Assembly: GCF_004342845.1 (NCBI RefSeq)
Contig: NZ_SLXB01000005.1
Location: 62,001-126,000, forward strand
DNA length: 64,000 nucleotides
Direction of reading: 5' to 3'
Origin: Prevotella heparinolytica
GTDB taxonomy: Bacteria; Bacteroidota; Bacteroidia; Bacteroidales; Bacteroidaceae
Shown here: in pieces, positions 1 to 10,041 of the stretch
Numbering within the stretch: the first letter of the stretch is position 1
Layout: the number at the start of each line of letters is the position of its first letter
Notes under the pieces: model-generated
Databases searched by the model: none
What the model was told of the DNA's origin: nothing
What the model saw: only the letters and a program-made list of their open reading frames with translations
Translations under genes and position numbers: made by a program

Positions 1-1451
1 TAATGGGCATGCTGACCGGATGATACTGTCGCCGCACCCTGCACAGTGGCACAATTCATGATGAGAAGAGCTTTTTCCGCGCCCACACCGGTGAACACAC
101 CATCGTCATGTTTATATTCAGCCGTACCGTTTACGCGGAACAAGGCACCACTACGTAAATCTACACCGCCTTTGGTCATCAACAAGTCTTTGGTCACTAC
201 ACTCCCATGCGCATCTACCGTAAATAGGGCATATACCTGCATCTTATTCTTTACTGTGAGATAGCATTTGTTAATAACATGTACAGGCTGGGCTTTTTCC
301 GCATAGTCAAAGTTCTCGGTAGTCCATTTTCCTTCGTTCACCCACACCGGATTGATGGCACTGATGTGAGTGGTACCCGTAACATTCATCGTACCGAAGT
401 TGTAGACATTACCAGCACGGTCGTCTCTCACTTCATTGAACTCGTCGGTAGTAGTTGTACCATCGTTGACGAAGAAGCTGTTGCCGAAGAAAGTCAACTT
501 TCCGTTGTTGCTTCCGGTGCATCTAAGTTCTCCTGTTGCCAGATTGTATAATACGGCATTGTCCGATGCCTCGATGAGGCGGAGTTCTACCTTACCACGG
601 TTGTAGATGGCGCTGTTTTTCTTCAGCCCTATTTCGGGGAATTCGCCTGTTTTCACCAGTTGTCCGCCTTCGCTTACGTATATTGTGGTCTTTTCTGCTT
701 CAAGAATCCAGCGATAGCGTGCATCCACGGTCAACTTGGCACCCGGAAGGATGTATATGTTCACGTTGCTGCCGGTAATGAAAGATTTTTCATTGTTGCC
801 GAATGACAAAGTCACATTACCATTTACATAGAGATTGACATTGCTGCCCGATACGCTTCTTACGCTGCTTGTCAGAATATAGTTTCCTGCGGCAGAAATG
901 GTGCTGCCGCTCGGGGTCTGTGCATCGGCAGGTGCGCTGGTAGGGAAGTTGCTGTCGGCAGGAGTTGCCGGCAGTGTCCAGTCCGATTTAGCACGTGTCA
1001 CTTTAGTGGCAGAAGCCGTATATTTCTCATTGAAGTCAACGATCGCCGTTGTGCTTTCAACCACAGCCGATTTCACCAATTTAACACCTGTCGGAGAAGT
1101 TTGTCTTACGAATAAAGTACTCGTCCCTTTACCTATTTCAAGGGATACAAAGAAATCTTTCTTGCCCGTAGCCGTGCCTTGTGCCAACAATGTCGCATCT
1201 TTGGCCGTAATCGGGTTCTTGTCAAACACTTCCACACCATAGGTATAAGTTGCGCTATATTGGTCGGCAACTTTCACCGTAATGCCTACTTTCTGCAAGT
1301 TTTCCCACGTAAAGTCATCCGTCGTGGTAAGCTTCAAAGGATTTTTTTTCTGGGCATCAGCCTTTGGATTATAGACATCATTGTCTGTACTACATGCCGC
1401 CACCATCATGGTGCCAATCAACACAATCAATCCAAATTTCATTTTTTTCAT
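1..1451 (-). CDS. LruC/DUF4842-type surface lipoprotein, 3' end outside window
   Basis: The minus-strand frame is open from ATG 1451 to the window edge, so the C-terminus is missing. The product starts with MKKMKFGLIVLIGTMMVAAC, a lipoprotein signal with lipobox Cys at about residue 20, so it is probably an anchored outer-membrane lipoprotein. A short region rich in Asp/Asn follows, then a domain with a TWENLQKVGITVKV stretch, and then a long beta-rich part with repeated Asn/Gly/Thr strands (SGSNVNLYVNGNVTLSFG). This layout fits Bacteroides LruC-domain (DUF4842) lipoproteins, whose function is unknown. The assignment rests on the N-terminal pattern; the diagnostic C-terminal domain is not visible. 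An alternative start lies at 1442, but it would shorten the signal peptide. Confidence 0.7.
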   Translation of the reverse strand, partial: MKKMKFGLIVLIGTMMVAACSTDNDVYNPKADAQKKNPLKLTTTDDFTWENLQKVGITVKVADQYSATYTYGVEVFDKNPITAKDATLLAQGTATGKKDFFVSLEIGKGTSTLFVRQTSPTGVKLVKSAVVESTTAIVDFNEKYTASATKVTRAKSDWTLPATPADSNFPTSAPADAQTPSGSTISAAGNYILTSSVRSVSGSNVNLYVNGNVTLSFGNNEKSFITGSNVNIYILPGAKLTVDARYRWILEAEKTTIYVSEGGQLVKTGEFPEIGLKKNSAIYNRGKVELRLIEASDNAVLYNLATGELRCTGSNNGKLTFFGNSFFVNDGTTTTDEFNEVRDDRAGNVYNFGTMNVTGTTHISAINPVWVNEGKWTTENFDYAEKAQPVHVINKCYLTVKNKMQVYALFTVDAHGSVVTKDLLMTKGGVDLRSGALFRVNGTAEYKHDDGVFTGVGAEKALLIMNCATVQGAATVSSGQHAH

Positions 1452-1505
1452 ACTCGGATATAGATTAAAAAAGAACGAATAATACAACTCTCTAGATTTT
1501 TTCTA

Positions 1506-1513
1506 CAAATATA
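1506..1513 (-). promoter_or_regulatory. -7 element of the LruC-type lipoprotein gene
   Basis: Read on the minus strand this is TATATTTG, a full match to the Bacteroides -7 consensus TAnnTTTG, 55 bp upstream of the start at 1451. No well-spaced TTTG -33 box is obvious. Confidence 0.5.
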
Positions 1514-1919
1514 GAGGTTTATTCAATACAACGTCTTTTTTTCCGTATATTTAACACATATCTGCCTTAAATTCCTCGTAAAGAAAGCCATAAAAGGCAC
1601 ATAGGAGCCAATACGACCATTTTACCGCAATCTGAATGATAAAAAGAGCGTGTCGACATATAGATGTCCTGTTTCGCTATATTTTTTACTTTCCGATTTT
1701 ACTTTAAATGGCTGATGCCCCTGAAGAAAGTCCAGAATAATCAACTTTTAGACTCCTCCTTTCATCCCCAAGCTTTGCTTTTGAACTCCGGAGTAGTTTT
1801 CAGCCAACAGCCCATAAAGCCCCTTACGATAAACCGTAACAAATTTCGCTATACACATTATATATATAAGAATCTAAAAACGATTGTACACGAACATTCA
1901 TACTTTATTAGAAAATAGC
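1514..1919. other. Gene-free intergenic stretch upstream of metG
   Basis: About 400 bp between the divergent lipoprotein gene and metG. The short ORFs here have no recognisable domain. The stretch is A+T-rich with a TATATATA run near 1860. Apart from the two promoters at its edges, I see nothing supportable in it. Confidence 0.5.
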
Positions 1920-1928
1920 TATCTTTGC
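1920..1928 (+). promoter_or_regulatory. metG -7 promoter element
   Basis: TATCTTTGC matches the Bacteroides -7 consensus TAnnTTTG plus the common trailing C. It lies 41 bp upstream of the metG ATG. A -33 box at the usual 19-21 bp spacing is not evident. Confidence 0.6.
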
Positions 1929-1968
1929 ACCACTAAAAGCGTTCATAACAAAAGAGATACACTATTAT

Positions 1969-4011
1969 ATGGAAAAGAAATTCAAACGTACCACCGTGAC
2001 GTCGGCTCTGCCGTATGCCAACGGCCCTGTTCATATCGGACACCTTGCAGGTGTATATGTACCTGCCGACATCTATGTTCGCTACCTGAGACTGAAGAAA
2101 GAAGATGTAGTCTTCATTGGAGGAAGCGACGAGCACGGAGTGCCCATCACCATACGTGCCAAGAAAGAGGGCATCGGCCCGCAAGATGTGGTAGACCGCT
2201 ACCATGCGCTCATCAAGAAATCGTTCGAGGAGTTCGGCATTTCGTTCGACGTGTATAGCCGCACCACCTCGAAAACACACCACGAAACGGCTTCCGAATT
2301 CTTCCGTAAACTGTACGACAAAGGCGAGTTCATCGAGAAAAGCAGCATGCAATATTACGACGAGGAAGCCAAGCAGTTCCTTGCCGACCGCTACATCACC
2401 GGCGAATGTCCTCACTGCCACTCCGAAGGAGCCTATGGCGACCAATGCGAAAAATGCGGCACCAGCCTGAGCCCCACGGACCTGATAAACCCGAAGAGCT
2501 CTATCAGCGGCAGCAAGCCCGTGATGCGCGAAACCAAGCACTGGTATCTGCCGTTGGACAAGCACGAGGCTTGGTTGCGCCAATGGATTCTGGAAGAACA
2601 TAAAGAATGGCGCCCCAACGTCTACGGCCAGTGCAAGAGTTGGCTCGACATGGGCTTGCAACCCCGTGCCGTGAGCCGCGACCTCGACTGGGGCATCCCC
2701 GTGCCCGTGGAAGGTGCCGAAGGCAAAGTTCTGTATGTATGGTTCGATGCCCCCATCGGCTACATCAGCAACACCAAGGAGTTGCTGCCCGACTCTTGGG
2801 AGAAATGGTGGAAAGACCACGAAACCCGATTGGTGCATTTCATCGGCAAAGACAACATCGTGTTCCACTGCATCGTCTTCCCCGCTATGCTGAAAGCCGA
2901 AGGGAACTACATCTTGCCCGACAATGTGCCGAGCAACGAGTTCCTGAATCTGGAGGGCGATAAGATTTCCACCTCACGCAACTGGGCAGTATGGTTGCAC
3001 GAATATCTGGCCGACTTCCCCGGCAAGCAGGATGTGCTCCGCTACGTGCTCACTGCCAATGCGCCCGAAACGAAAGACAACGACTTTACGTGGAAAGACT
3101 TCCAGGCACGCAACAACAACGAGCTGGTGGCCGTGTATGGCAACTTCGTGAACCGTGCCCTGCAACTCACCAAGAAATATTTCGACGGCAAAGTACCTGC
3201 TGCGGGCATACTGAACGATTACGACCGCGAGACGCTGAAAGAGTTTGCCGACGTAAAGACCCAAGTGGAACAGCTGCTCGATGTATTCAAGTTCCGCGAC
3301 GCACAGAAAGAAGCCATGAACCTTGCCCGCATCGGCAATAAATATCTGGCAGATACCGAACCGTGGAAACTTGCCAAAACAGATATGGAACGTGTAGGCA
3401 CCATCTTGAATATCTCCCTGCAATTAGTGGCCAACCTCGCCATTGCCTTCGAACCGTTCCTGCCTTTCAGCAGCGAAAAGCTGCGCAGCATGCTGAACAT
3501 AGAGAACTTTGACTGGAGCGAACTGGGGCACACCGACCTGCTGCCGGCAGGACACCGGTTGGGCACTCCCGAACTACTGTTCGAGAAGATAGAGGACGAC
3601 CTCATCCAAGTACAGGTAGACAAGTTGCTGGCTACCAAGAAAGCCAACGAAGAGTCGGACTACAAGGCCAATCCCATCAAGCCGACCATCGCTTTCGAAG
3701 ACTTTGAGAAGCTGGACATCCGCGTAGGCACGGTGCTGGAATGTGAAGTAGTGCCCAAGATGAAGAAACTGCTGAAGTTCAAGATTGCCGACGGACTGGA
3801 AAACCGCACCATCGTAAGCGGCATTGCACAGCACTATGCACCGGAAGAACTGGTGGGCAAGCAGGTCTTGTTCATCGCCAATCTTGCCCCGCGCCAATTC
3901 AAGAACGGCTTGGTGAGCGAAGGCATGATCCTCTCTGCCGAGAACCATGACGGCACATTGGCAGTGACTTCGTTGCTGAAAGAGGTGAAGCCGGGCAGCG
4001 AGGTGAAGTAA
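1969..4011 (+). CDS. metG: Methionine--tRNA ligase
   Basis: Class I aminoacyl-tRNA synthetase that charges tRNA-Met with methionine in the cytoplasm. The HIGH signature is at residues 22-25 (PVHIGH), and the KMSKS equivalent is KISTS near residue 332. A zinc knuckle with CPHC and CEKC pairs lies at about 147-163. The C-terminal ~105 residues (from [13 protein letters not shown] near 574) form the EMAPII/Arc1p-like tRNA-binding domain used for dimerisation. At 680 aa it has the full length expected of the two-domain bacterial form. A glycan-transport gene follows after 11 bp, so the glycosylation genes downstream may be co-transcribed. The long minus-strand ORFs opposite it are shadows. Confidence 0.98.
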   Translation: MEKKFKRTTVTSALPYANGPVHIGHLAGVYVPADIYVRYLRLKKEDVVFIGGSDEHGVPITIRAKKEGIGPQDVVDRYHALIKKSFEEFGISFDVYSRTTSKTHHETASEFFRKLYDKGEFIEKSSMQYYDEEAKQFLADRYITGECPHCHSEGAYGDQCEKCGTSLSPTDLINPKSSISGSKPVMRETKHWYLPLDKHEAWLRQWILEEHKEWRPNVYGQCKSWLDMGLQPRAVSRDLDWGIPVPVEGAEGKVLYVWFDAPIGYISNTKELLPDSWEKWWKDHETRLVHFIGKDNIVFHCIVFPAMLKAEGNYILPDNVPSNEFLNLEGDKISTSRNWAVWLHEYLADFPGKQDVLRYVLTANAPETKDNDFTWKDFQARNNNELVAVYGNFVNRALQLTKKYFDGKVPAAGILNDYDRETLKEFADVKTQVEQLLDVFKFRDAQKEAMNLARIGNKYLADTEPWKLAKTDMERVGTILNISLQLVANLAIAFEPFLPFSSEKLRSMLNIENFDWSELGHTDLLPAGHRLGTPELLFEKIEDDLIQVQVDKLLATKKANEESDYKANPIKPTIAFEDFEKLDIRVGTVLECEVVPKMKKLLKFKIADGLENRTIVSGIAQHYAPEELVGKQVLFIANLAPRQFKNGLVSEGMILSAENHDGTLAVTSLLKEVKPGSEVK

Positions 4012-4022
4012 GAAAAACAATT

Positions 4023-5468
4023 ATGAACGAAACATCACTGAAAGAAAAAACAGCAAAAGGACTATTCTGGGGAGGATTCAGCAACGGTATGCAGCAGTTG
4101 CTGAATCTGGGCTTCGGAATAGTGCTTGCCCGCCTGCTGGATGTTTCGGATTATGGCATGGTAGGCATGCTCACCATTTTCTCCGCCATTGCCGCTGCCC
4201 TGCAAGAAGGCGGTTTCATCTCCGCACTGACCAACAGAAAAGATGCTTTGCACAAAGACTATAATGCAGTATTCTGGTTCAGTACTTTGTGCAGCATCAC
4301 GCTTTACATCCTGCTTTTCTTCGCTGCTCCGCTGATAGCGGACTTTTACAAGACTCCCGAACTGATTCCCCTTTCCCGGCTCTTGTTCCTGAGTTTTGTC
4401 ATTTCCAGCTTAAGCATTGCACCGCGCGCTTATCTTTTCAGGAACTTGAAGATAAAGGAAACCACCATTATCTCAATTTCCAGCTTATGTGTGTCAGGAA
4501 GTATCGGAATCATATTGGCAGCCAACGGCTTTGCCTATTGGGGTATTGCCTTGCAGACCATTTCTTTCGTCACGATGGTGACGATACTCAACTTCTACTT
4601 CTCTCATTGGCGGCCCAAGCTTCAATTCGATTTCACTCCCATCAGGGAAATGATAGGTTTCAGTAGTAAGATGATCATAACGAACATCTTTACGATAATC
4701 AACAATAACCTTTTCTCCGTCTTGCTGGGTAAGTTCTATACCGAAAGGGAGGTGGGCAACTTCACGCAAGCCAACAAATGGAACGGGATGGGGCATACCA
4801 CGATTACCGGCATGATAAACGGCATTGCACAACCCGTCTTTACGCGCGTGTCCGATGACAAGGTTCGTCAGCTGGCCGTGTTCAGGAAATTGCTTCGCTT
4901 CACGGCCTTCATCTCCTTTCCCGCCATGTTCGGGCTAAGCCTCGTGGCAAAAGAGCTTATCATCATCGCCATCACCGAGAAGTGGATAGACAGTGCTTAC
5001 ATCATGCAGATTCTCTGCATTTGGGGTGCCTTCATCCCTATCATAAACTTATTCTCCAACCTGATTATCAGTCGCGGCCACTCGTCAGTCTACATGTGGA
5101 GCACCATCGGCCTGAGCGTACTGCAATTGGCTGCCGTATGTGCCATGTATCCTTATGGACTGGAATGGATGTTGCGCATCTTCGTGGCAATCAACATCGG
5201 CTGGCTGTTCGTATGGTTCGGGTTTGTGAGAAGAGAAATCGGATTGAAGTCAGGCGATATGCTGAAAGATATCTCTCCTTATTTGCTATTATCTGTCGTA
5301 CTCGTTACAGCAGCCTATTATATCACCCGCCCCATCGGGAATCTTTATCTGAGTATGATTACGAAAGTGACGTTCGTAGCCGGTCTTTATGCACTGGCCT
5401 TATGGAAGCTGCAATCCGTCATCTTCAGAGAAAGCATTGAATTCCTATTAAAAAAGAAAAAATTATGA
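4023..5468 (+). CDS. Oligosaccharide flippase / LPS biosynthesis membrane protein (Wzx-like, MOP superfamily)
   Basis: 481-residue polytopic protein beginning with an amphipathic lead and GLFWGGFSNGMQQLLNLGFG, typical of the Wzx/RfbX polysaccharide flippases. Hydrophobic helices are spread along the whole length (around 12 expected). The family moves undecaprenyl-linked repeat units from the cytoplasmic to the periplasmic leaflet. Its stop overlaps the ATG of the next glycosyltransferase (ATGA at 5465-5468), indicating translational coupling. With the transferases downstream it probably belongs to a cell-surface glycan pathway; no polymerase or chain-length regulator is visible here. Confidence 0.9.
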   Translation: MNETSLKEKTAKGLFWGGFSNGMQQLLNLGFGIVLARLLDVSDYGMVGMLTIFSAIAAALQEGGFISALTNRKDALHKDYNAVFWFSTLCSITLYILLFFAAPLIADFYKTPELIPLSRLLFLSFVISSLSIAPRAYLFRNLKIKETTIISISSLCVSGSIGIILAANGFAYWGIALQTISFVTMVTILNFYFSHWRPKLQFDFTPIREMIGFSSKMIITNIFTIINNNLFSVLLGKFYTEREVGNFTQANKWNGMGHTTITGMINGIAQPVFTRVSDDKVRQLAVFRKLLRFTAFISFPAMFGLSLVAKELIIIAITEKWIDSAYIMQILCIWGAFIPIINLFSNLIISRGHSSVYMWSTIGLSVLQLAAVCAMYPYGLEWMLRIFVAINIGWLFVWFGFVRREIGLKSGDMLKDISPYLLLSVVLVTAAYYITRPIGNLYLSMITKVTFVAGLYALALWKLQSVIFRESIEFLLKKKKL

Positions 5469-6397
5469 GCCGCATTGCCTATATCATATCCGCCTATAAA
5501 GATGCGCCGCATCTGGCACGCCTTGTAGATGCGTTAGCCGGTGATGCCGATTTCTACATACACATCGACCGGAATGCAGACAGCCGCCCTTTCAAGGAAC
5601 TGCTGAAAGACAAAGCAAGCTTTGTGCCCGGACATCGGGTGAGCTGGGGCGGCTGGGGACAGGTGAAATATCAAAAAGAGCTGCTGGCTGCCGTGCTGCA
5701 TAGCGGCATATCTTACAGCCGCATCGTCTGCCTAAGCGGGCAAGACTATCCCCTTTGGTCTAACGAAGAGATTCACAACTACTTTGATGCACACAAAGAT
5801 GCGGAGTTCATCATGGCAATGAACCTGACAGAATCTTCCGACAGACAGCAGATAGCCAAAGTGATATACTACCACTTCTTTCGCGATCTGCGGTGTCCAA
5901 GCCTTTGGTTGAAGAACAAATTCATCGTAGCTTCGCGCAACCTGATGAAACTGCTCCCTTTCAGGAAACTGCCTTTCACAAAGATAGGCGGCAAAAAGGC
6001 TGACGTCTTTTTCGGTTCCGATTATTGGGCCATCACTCTGCCCTGCGCCTGTTATGTGTACGAAAAGCTTTGCACTGAGAAGGAGATGGCCCGCTACTTC
6101 AAGACAAGCTTCGTGCCCAGCGAGCTGTGTATACAGACAATCGCGTTCAATTCGCCCTTTGCCTCACATGCGCTGTTATACAAAGGAATGTATCTCGGAC
6201 TTGCCAAACTCACTCCCCTGCACTATATCGTATATAGAGAGTTCATAAAGACCATGACATTGAAAGACCTGCCCATGCTGATGCAATCAGGTAAGATGTT
6301 CTGCCGGAAAGTGGTGAGCGGCGAGTCGGACACCCTCGTAGAAGCCATCGAAACCAACCGTCGGTCCTCCGCCCGAAACAGTTCTGAAAACGTATAA
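5465..6397 (+). CDS. GT14-like beta-1,6-N-acetylglucosaminyltransferase (core-2/I-branching family)
   Basis: 310 aa. The N-terminus, RIAYIISAYKDAPHLARLV, followed by DADFYIHIDRNADSRPF and VSWGGWGQVKYQKELL, is the hallmark of the core-2/I-branching (GT14) family, which acts with a UDP-sugar donor and needs no DXD motif. The middle contains CLSGQDYPLWSNEEI and FGSDYWAI, both conserved in the family. No signal peptide is present, so a cytoplasmic glycan-assembly step is likely. It overlaps the flippase by four bases and is followed by a GT8 gene after 24 bp. The acceptor cannot be told from the sequence. Confidence 0.9.
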   Translation: MSRIAYIISAYKDAPHLARLVDALAGDADFYIHIDRNADSRPFKELLKDKASFVPGHRVSWGGWGQVKYQKELLAAVLHSGISYSRIVCLSGQDYPLWSNEEIHNYFDAHKDAEFIMAMNLTESSDRQQIAKVIYYHFFRDLRCPSLWLKNKFIVASRNLMKLLPFRKLPFTKIGGKKADVFFGSDYWAITLPCACYVYEKLCTEKEMARYFKTSFVPSELCIQTIAFNSPFASHALLYKGMYLGLAKLTPLHYIVYREFIKTMTLKDLPMLMQSGKMFCRKVVSGESDTLVEAIETNRRSSARNSSENV

Positions 6398-6421
6398 AGC
6401 CATAAACCGAGATATAGACAA

Positions 6422-7414
6422 ATGAAAGAAGATGCCAAAATCCACATAGCTTTAGCCGCCGACTCAAATTATATCGTACCTATCACGGTGCTGCTTCAAT
6501 CGATATTCGACCATCATGCCGATGCAACAGTCTGCATCTACCTGCTTTTCATAGAAAAGACGCTACAGGAGAAGGACCTGAACTTTCTTGCGGATTATAC
6601 CGAAAAGCACAGGCAGAAGTTCATCCCCTTGGAAGTGAAGCGTGAACAAATCGAGGGATTTCCCGATAGCAGGCACGGAAAAGCAACACTTCTACGGCTT
6701 TTTCTGCCCACCCTGCTGCCCCAATTGGACAAGATTCTGTACATTGACGGAGACACCATCGTTCAGGACAATCTGGCAGAGTTGTTTCATACAGATATTT
6801 CTTCCTGCTGTGTTGCGGCGGCCAGAGATACGGCCTGCATCTATCATCCCGATTTCATTCGGGCGCTGGATATAAACGATGAACACTGGTATTTCAATGC
6901 CGGTGTGACCCTCTTGAACCTGAAAGAACTGAGAGCCATCGATCTGCTTGAAAAAGTCGCCGTCTTTACACGTGCGCACTACAATGTCATTGCTGCTCCC
7001 GACCAAGATTCCTTGAACCATATATGCCAAGGAAAAACCCTCTATATTCATCCTCGCTACAACATGAATTATTCTGTTGAAAAAGACGTTGCAAGGCGGG
7101 TGTGGGGCAGAGAGCAGGTCAAGGAAGCAAAGGCATCGCCGGCCATCATCCATTTCATCGGCCCCGTCAAGCCGTGGTCCGTTCTTTCCGTACATCCTCA
7201 AAGGAAAAAATGGTGGAAGACCTTAAAGAAAACCCCTTTCGCCCATTACCGTCCCAAAGACGAAAACCTAAAGAACAAACTGCACAAATGCTATTTATTG
7301 GCGAGCAAAGCCATCGAAAGACAATTCTCTTTGGAAAGCAAGCGGAAAATAGGAAGGCTTATTCCGGCCGTCCTGAAAAAGAGTTTGAAGAAATCGCTGC
7401 TCAAATCATCATAA
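6422..7414 (+). CDS. GT8 family glycosyltransferase
   Basis: 330 aa. The start (IHIALAADSNYIVPITVLLQS), the DXD-containing block KILYIDGDTIVQDNL, then HWYFNAGVTLLNL and the C-terminal IIHFIGPVKPW are diagnostic of GT8 retaining transferases of the LPS galactosyl/glucosyltransferase type. The DXD motif binds the Mn-UDP-sugar donor. It sits in the middle of the run of transferase genes and probably adds one hexose to the same surface glycan. It is soluble apart from a basic C-terminal tail that could associate with the membrane. Confidence 0.92.
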   Translation: MKEDAKIHIALAADSNYIVPITVLLQSIFDHHADATVCIYLLFIEKTLQEKDLNFLADYTEKHRQKFIPLEVKREQIEGFPDSRHGKATLLRLFLPTLLPQLDKILYIDGDTIVQDNLAELFHTDISSCCVAAARDTACIYHPDFIRALDINDEHWYFNAGVTLLNLKELRAIDLLEKVAVFTRAHYNVIAAPDQDSLNHICQGKTLYIHPRYNMNYSVEKDVARRVWGREQVKEAKASPAIIHFIGPVKPWSVLSVHPQRKKWWKTLKKTPFAHYRPKDENLKNKLHKCYLLASKAIERQFSLESKRKIGRLIPAVLKKSLKKSLLKSS

Positions 7415-7447
7415 GCCGCCGCATCGACTATCCATAAAACAGAAGCA

Positions 7448-8362
7448 ATGAAAGAATACGCACCCATCCTGCTCTTCACCTACAACCGCCCCACGCATAC
7501 CCGGCAGTTGATAGAAAGCCTGCTGACCAATGAGGAAGCGGCCGAAAGCCGTCTGTTCGTCTATTCGGACGCCGCCCGCAACTCCACCGATCAAGAAACC
7601 GTAGCAGAGGTGCGTCGCTACCTGCACACCCTCACCGGCTTTCTCTCTGTCGAAGTGATAGAGCGCACGGAAAATCAAGGACTGGCAACCAACGTCATAG
7701 CCGGCGTCACCGAACAGGTGAACCGCTACGGACGGGTCATCGTACTGGAAGACGACCTGATAGTGTCGCCCTACTTTCTGCGCTTCATGAACGACGCACT
7801 CAATGTCTACGAAGACGAACCGCACGTGGGGCATATCCAAGCGTGCGATTTCACGCAAGACCCTTCTCTTCCCTCTACTTTCCTCATCAAATGGACAGGA
7901 AGCTGGGGGTGGGCCACGTGGAAGCGTGCATGGCAGTACTTCAACCCCGACGGCAAAGCCTTGTTGCAACAACTTGAAGACAGAAAGCTGACCCGCATTT
8001 TCGATTTCGACGGCACGTATGGCTTTACCCGCATGCTGCGCCGACAGACCGAGGGGAAGAACAATTCATGGGCCATTCGTTGGAACGCAAGTCTGTTTCT
8101 TGCGGACATCCTCTCGCTGAACGTCGGCCGGTCACTCGTACAAAACAACGGATTCGACGGCAGCGGCACCAACTGCGGAGGCGGCGGGTTGTACAGTTCG
8201 TTGCTCAGGGCAGAACCGCTTCCGGTAGTAAAAATCAGCCCTATAAAAGAATGTGAGGAAGCACGACAGAGCTTTGCCCGTTATTACCATCGTACCAACT
8301 GTTTTTGGGCAAAGGCACTGCGACGAATCAAGCGCACGCTGAAAGGTGATTTCGGAGCCTGA
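7448..8362 (+). CDS. Family 2-like glycosyltransferase
   Basis: 304 aa, GT-A fold. It opens with APILLFTYNRPTHTRQLIESL and carries the donor-site acidic motif VIVLEDDLIVSPYFLRFMN, then FLIKWTGSWGWATWKRAW, as in GNT-I/GT2-like enzymes found in Bacteroides glycan clusters. It is the last gene of the first transferase run; a ~410 bp gap with repeats follows. Substrate unknown. Confidence 0.88.
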   Translation: MKEYAPILLFTYNRPTHTRQLIESLLTNEEAAESRLFVYSDAARNSTDQETVAEVRRYLHTLTGFLSVEVIERTENQGLATNVIAGVTEQVNRYGRVIVLEDDLIVSPYFLRFMNDALNVYEDEPHVGHIQACDFTQDPSLPSTFLIKWTGSWGWATWKRAWQYFNPDGKALLQQLEDRKLTRIFDFDGTYGFTRMLRRQTEGKNNSWAIRWNASLFLADILSLNVGRSLVQNNGFDGSGTNCGGGGLYSSLLRAEPLPVVKISPIKECEEARQSFARYYHRTNCFWAKALRRIKRTLKGDFGA

Positions 8363-8410
8363 AGGCAACATTCGCCTTACCCTCCTATTTTAACCTGAAT
8401 TCGGCATAGG

Positions 8411-8686
8411 CGGTTGCTTTTGCTAAAGATGAGAGGCTGCATCCTGTCGGCAAGATATTCCTTGAATGCACCGGTTTACAGCGAGATTAGGCAGAAGAGA
8501 GCCTTTCAAGCCGGCCGCCCTCCTCCTGTTTTGACAGCTGCAATCCTTTGCCGTGACAGAGGCAAGTGTTTGAGCCGTCAGACACAAGCGTCTGACAAGA
8601 CAGAGATATACATCTGATAAACAATAGGATTCAACTTTAAAACACAAGCCTACGGGTGAGGTTACCGACCTGCTTCTTATCCCTAA
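8411..8686 (+). repeat. Dispersed intergenic element, copy A (~276 bp)
   Basis: This gap sequence is clearly homologous to 22101-22397. Shared blocks include a TTTTGCTAAAGAT start, GAATGCACCGGTTTACAGCG, GACAGCTGCAA..CCTTTG.CGTGACAGAGGCAAGTG and an end block around ACCTGCTTCTTATCCC. The first tandem unit starts 122 bp into both copies. Copy A holds four 22-bp units and copy B five; the length difference (276 versus 297 bp) is essentially one unit. Short ORFs inside are not conserved enough to be genes. No terminal inverted repeats or transposase were seen. Confidence 0.75.
8533..8620 (+). repeat. 22-bp tandem repeat tract, 4 degenerate copies
   Basis: Units begin at 8533, 8555, 8577 and 8599, exactly 22 bp apart. 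The best-conserved unit contains CAGACACAAGCGTCTG, a near-perfect inverted repeat. The unit is shared with the tracts at 22223 and 53379. Confidence 0.75.
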
Positions 8687-8735
8687 CTCAGATTATTTTA
8701 ACGGGTAAAAACAGATCTTTCTCAACAGAAAGCAC

Positions 8736-8744
8736 TACTTTTGC
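8736..8744 (+). promoter_or_regulatory. -7 promoter element of the GT4 gene
   Basis: TACTTTTGC is a full match to the Bacteroides -7 consensus, 29 bp upstream of the ATG at 8773. It suggests that the second glycosyltransferase pair has its own promoter downstream of the repeat element. Confidence 0.6.
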
Positions 8745-8772
8745 ACGCATATAGAAGATAAAAAACTACTTC

Positions 8773-10041
8773 ATGAGAGTATTACTTATCAATACATCCG
8801 AACGCATAGGCGGAGCTGCCATTGCTGCCTGCCGACTGATGGAGTCGCTCAAGAATCATGGCATCAAGGCAAAACTGCTGGTACGTGACAAGCAGACCGA
8901 CCGGATTTCCGTCGTATCATTGGGACATAGCCGGCGCACTGTGTGGAAGTTTGTTTGGGAACGCATCGTCATCTGGAAGGCCAACCGCTTCAAAAAAGCC
9001 AACCTTTTTGCCATAGATATAGCCAATACGGGGACGGACATCACCTCGCTGCCCGAATTTCAGCAGGCAGACATCATCCATCTGCATTGGATCAACCAAG
9101 GGATGCTCTCATTGAAGAATATCGATAAAATACTGGCTTCGGGCAAACCTTTGGTCTGGACCATGCACGACATGTGGCCTTGCACCGGCATCTGCCATCA
9201 TGCCCGCGAGTGCACGAACTATCATCAGGAATGCCACCACTGTCCTTTCATCTATGGAGGCGGAAGCAAGCGAGACCTGTCATACCGCACCTACAAGAAG
9301 AAGATGAAACTCTACAAGAACCGTCGCATCCACTTCGTGACGTGCAGCCACTGGCTGGAAGAGCAGGCCAAGAAAAGCGCCTTGCTGAGCGGACAGAGCG
9401 TGACGTGCATCGCCAACCCCATCAACGTGAACCTCTTTAAACCGCGCGACAAGAAGGAAGCCCGCGCCAAGTGCATGCTCCCGCAGGACATGAAGCTCAT
9501 GCTCTTCGGTTCGGTGAAGATAACGGACAAACGGAAGGGCATAGACTATATGGTGGAATCGTGCAGGCTGCTGGCGGAAAAGCATCCCGAACTGAAAGAC
9601 GAACTGGGAGTTGTGGTCTTCGGCAGCCAATCGCAACAGCTGGAGAACCTCCTGCCTTTCAAGGTCTATCCGTTGGATTTTGTCAGCAACGAGCACCGGC
9701 TGGTGGACATCTACAATGCCGTAGACATCTTCGTGACCCCTTCTTTGGAAGAGAATCTGCCTAATACCATCATGGAAGCCATGGCATGCGGCATTCCTTG
9801 TGTCGGCTTCAACGTAGGCGGCATTCCGGAGATGATAGACCATCTGCACAACGGATACGTGGCGCAATACAAATCGTCGGAAGACTTTGCCAACGGCATT
9901 TACTGGACGCTGAATGAACCCGACCATGCAAGCCTCGCGGAACAAGCCTCGCGCAAGGCGGTGTCCAGTTATTCCGAGAATATCATCGCCAAGAAATACA
10001 TCGACCTCTACAATAAAGCCACCGGAAACCATGCACAATAA
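8773..10041 (+). CDS. GT4 family glycosyltransferase (GT-B fold)
   Basis: 422 aa. The N-terminal domain opens with a Gly-rich INTSERIGGAAIAACRLMESL. The C-terminal nucleotide-sugar domain has VDIFVTPSLEENLPNTIMEA and GIPCVGFNVGGIPEMID, the classical E-x7-E and GG(I/V)PE region of GT4 retaining transferases. A Cys/His-rich segment (WPCTGICHHARECTNY.. CHHC, about residues 135-157) is common in this Bacteroides subfamily. It overlaps the next transferase by 11 bp, so the two are probably translationally coupled. Confidence 0.92.
   Translation: MRVLLINTSERIGGAAIAACRLMESLKNHGIKAKLLVRDKQTDRISVVSLGHSRRTVWKFVWERIVIWKANRFKKANLFAIDIANTGTDITSLPEFQQADIIHLHWINQGMLSLKNIDKILASGKPLVWTMHDMWPCTGICHHARECTNYHQECHHCPFIYGGGSKRDLSYRTYKKKMKLYKNRRIHFVTCSHWLEEQAKKSALLSGQSVTCIANPINVNLFKPRDKKEARAKCMLPQDMKLMLFGSVKITDKRKGIDYMVESCRLLAEKHPELKDELGVVVFGSQSQQLENLLPFKVYPLDFVSNEHRLVDIYNAVDIFVTPSLEENLPNTIMEAMACGIPCVGFNVGGIPEMIDHLHNGYVAQYKSSEDFANGIYWTLNEPDHASLAEQASRKAVSSYSENIIAKKYIDLYNKATGNHAQ

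Noticed and set aside
1933..2868. 311-codon minus-strand ORF opposite metG
   Set aside because: Shadow of metG, no recognisable domain.
8414..8617. Short ORF with a counterpart at 22031-22246 (shared GCILS..Y.LNAPVYS)
   Set aside because: The similarity follows the non-coding dispersed element; the two reading frames diverge outside a short block and have no good starts.
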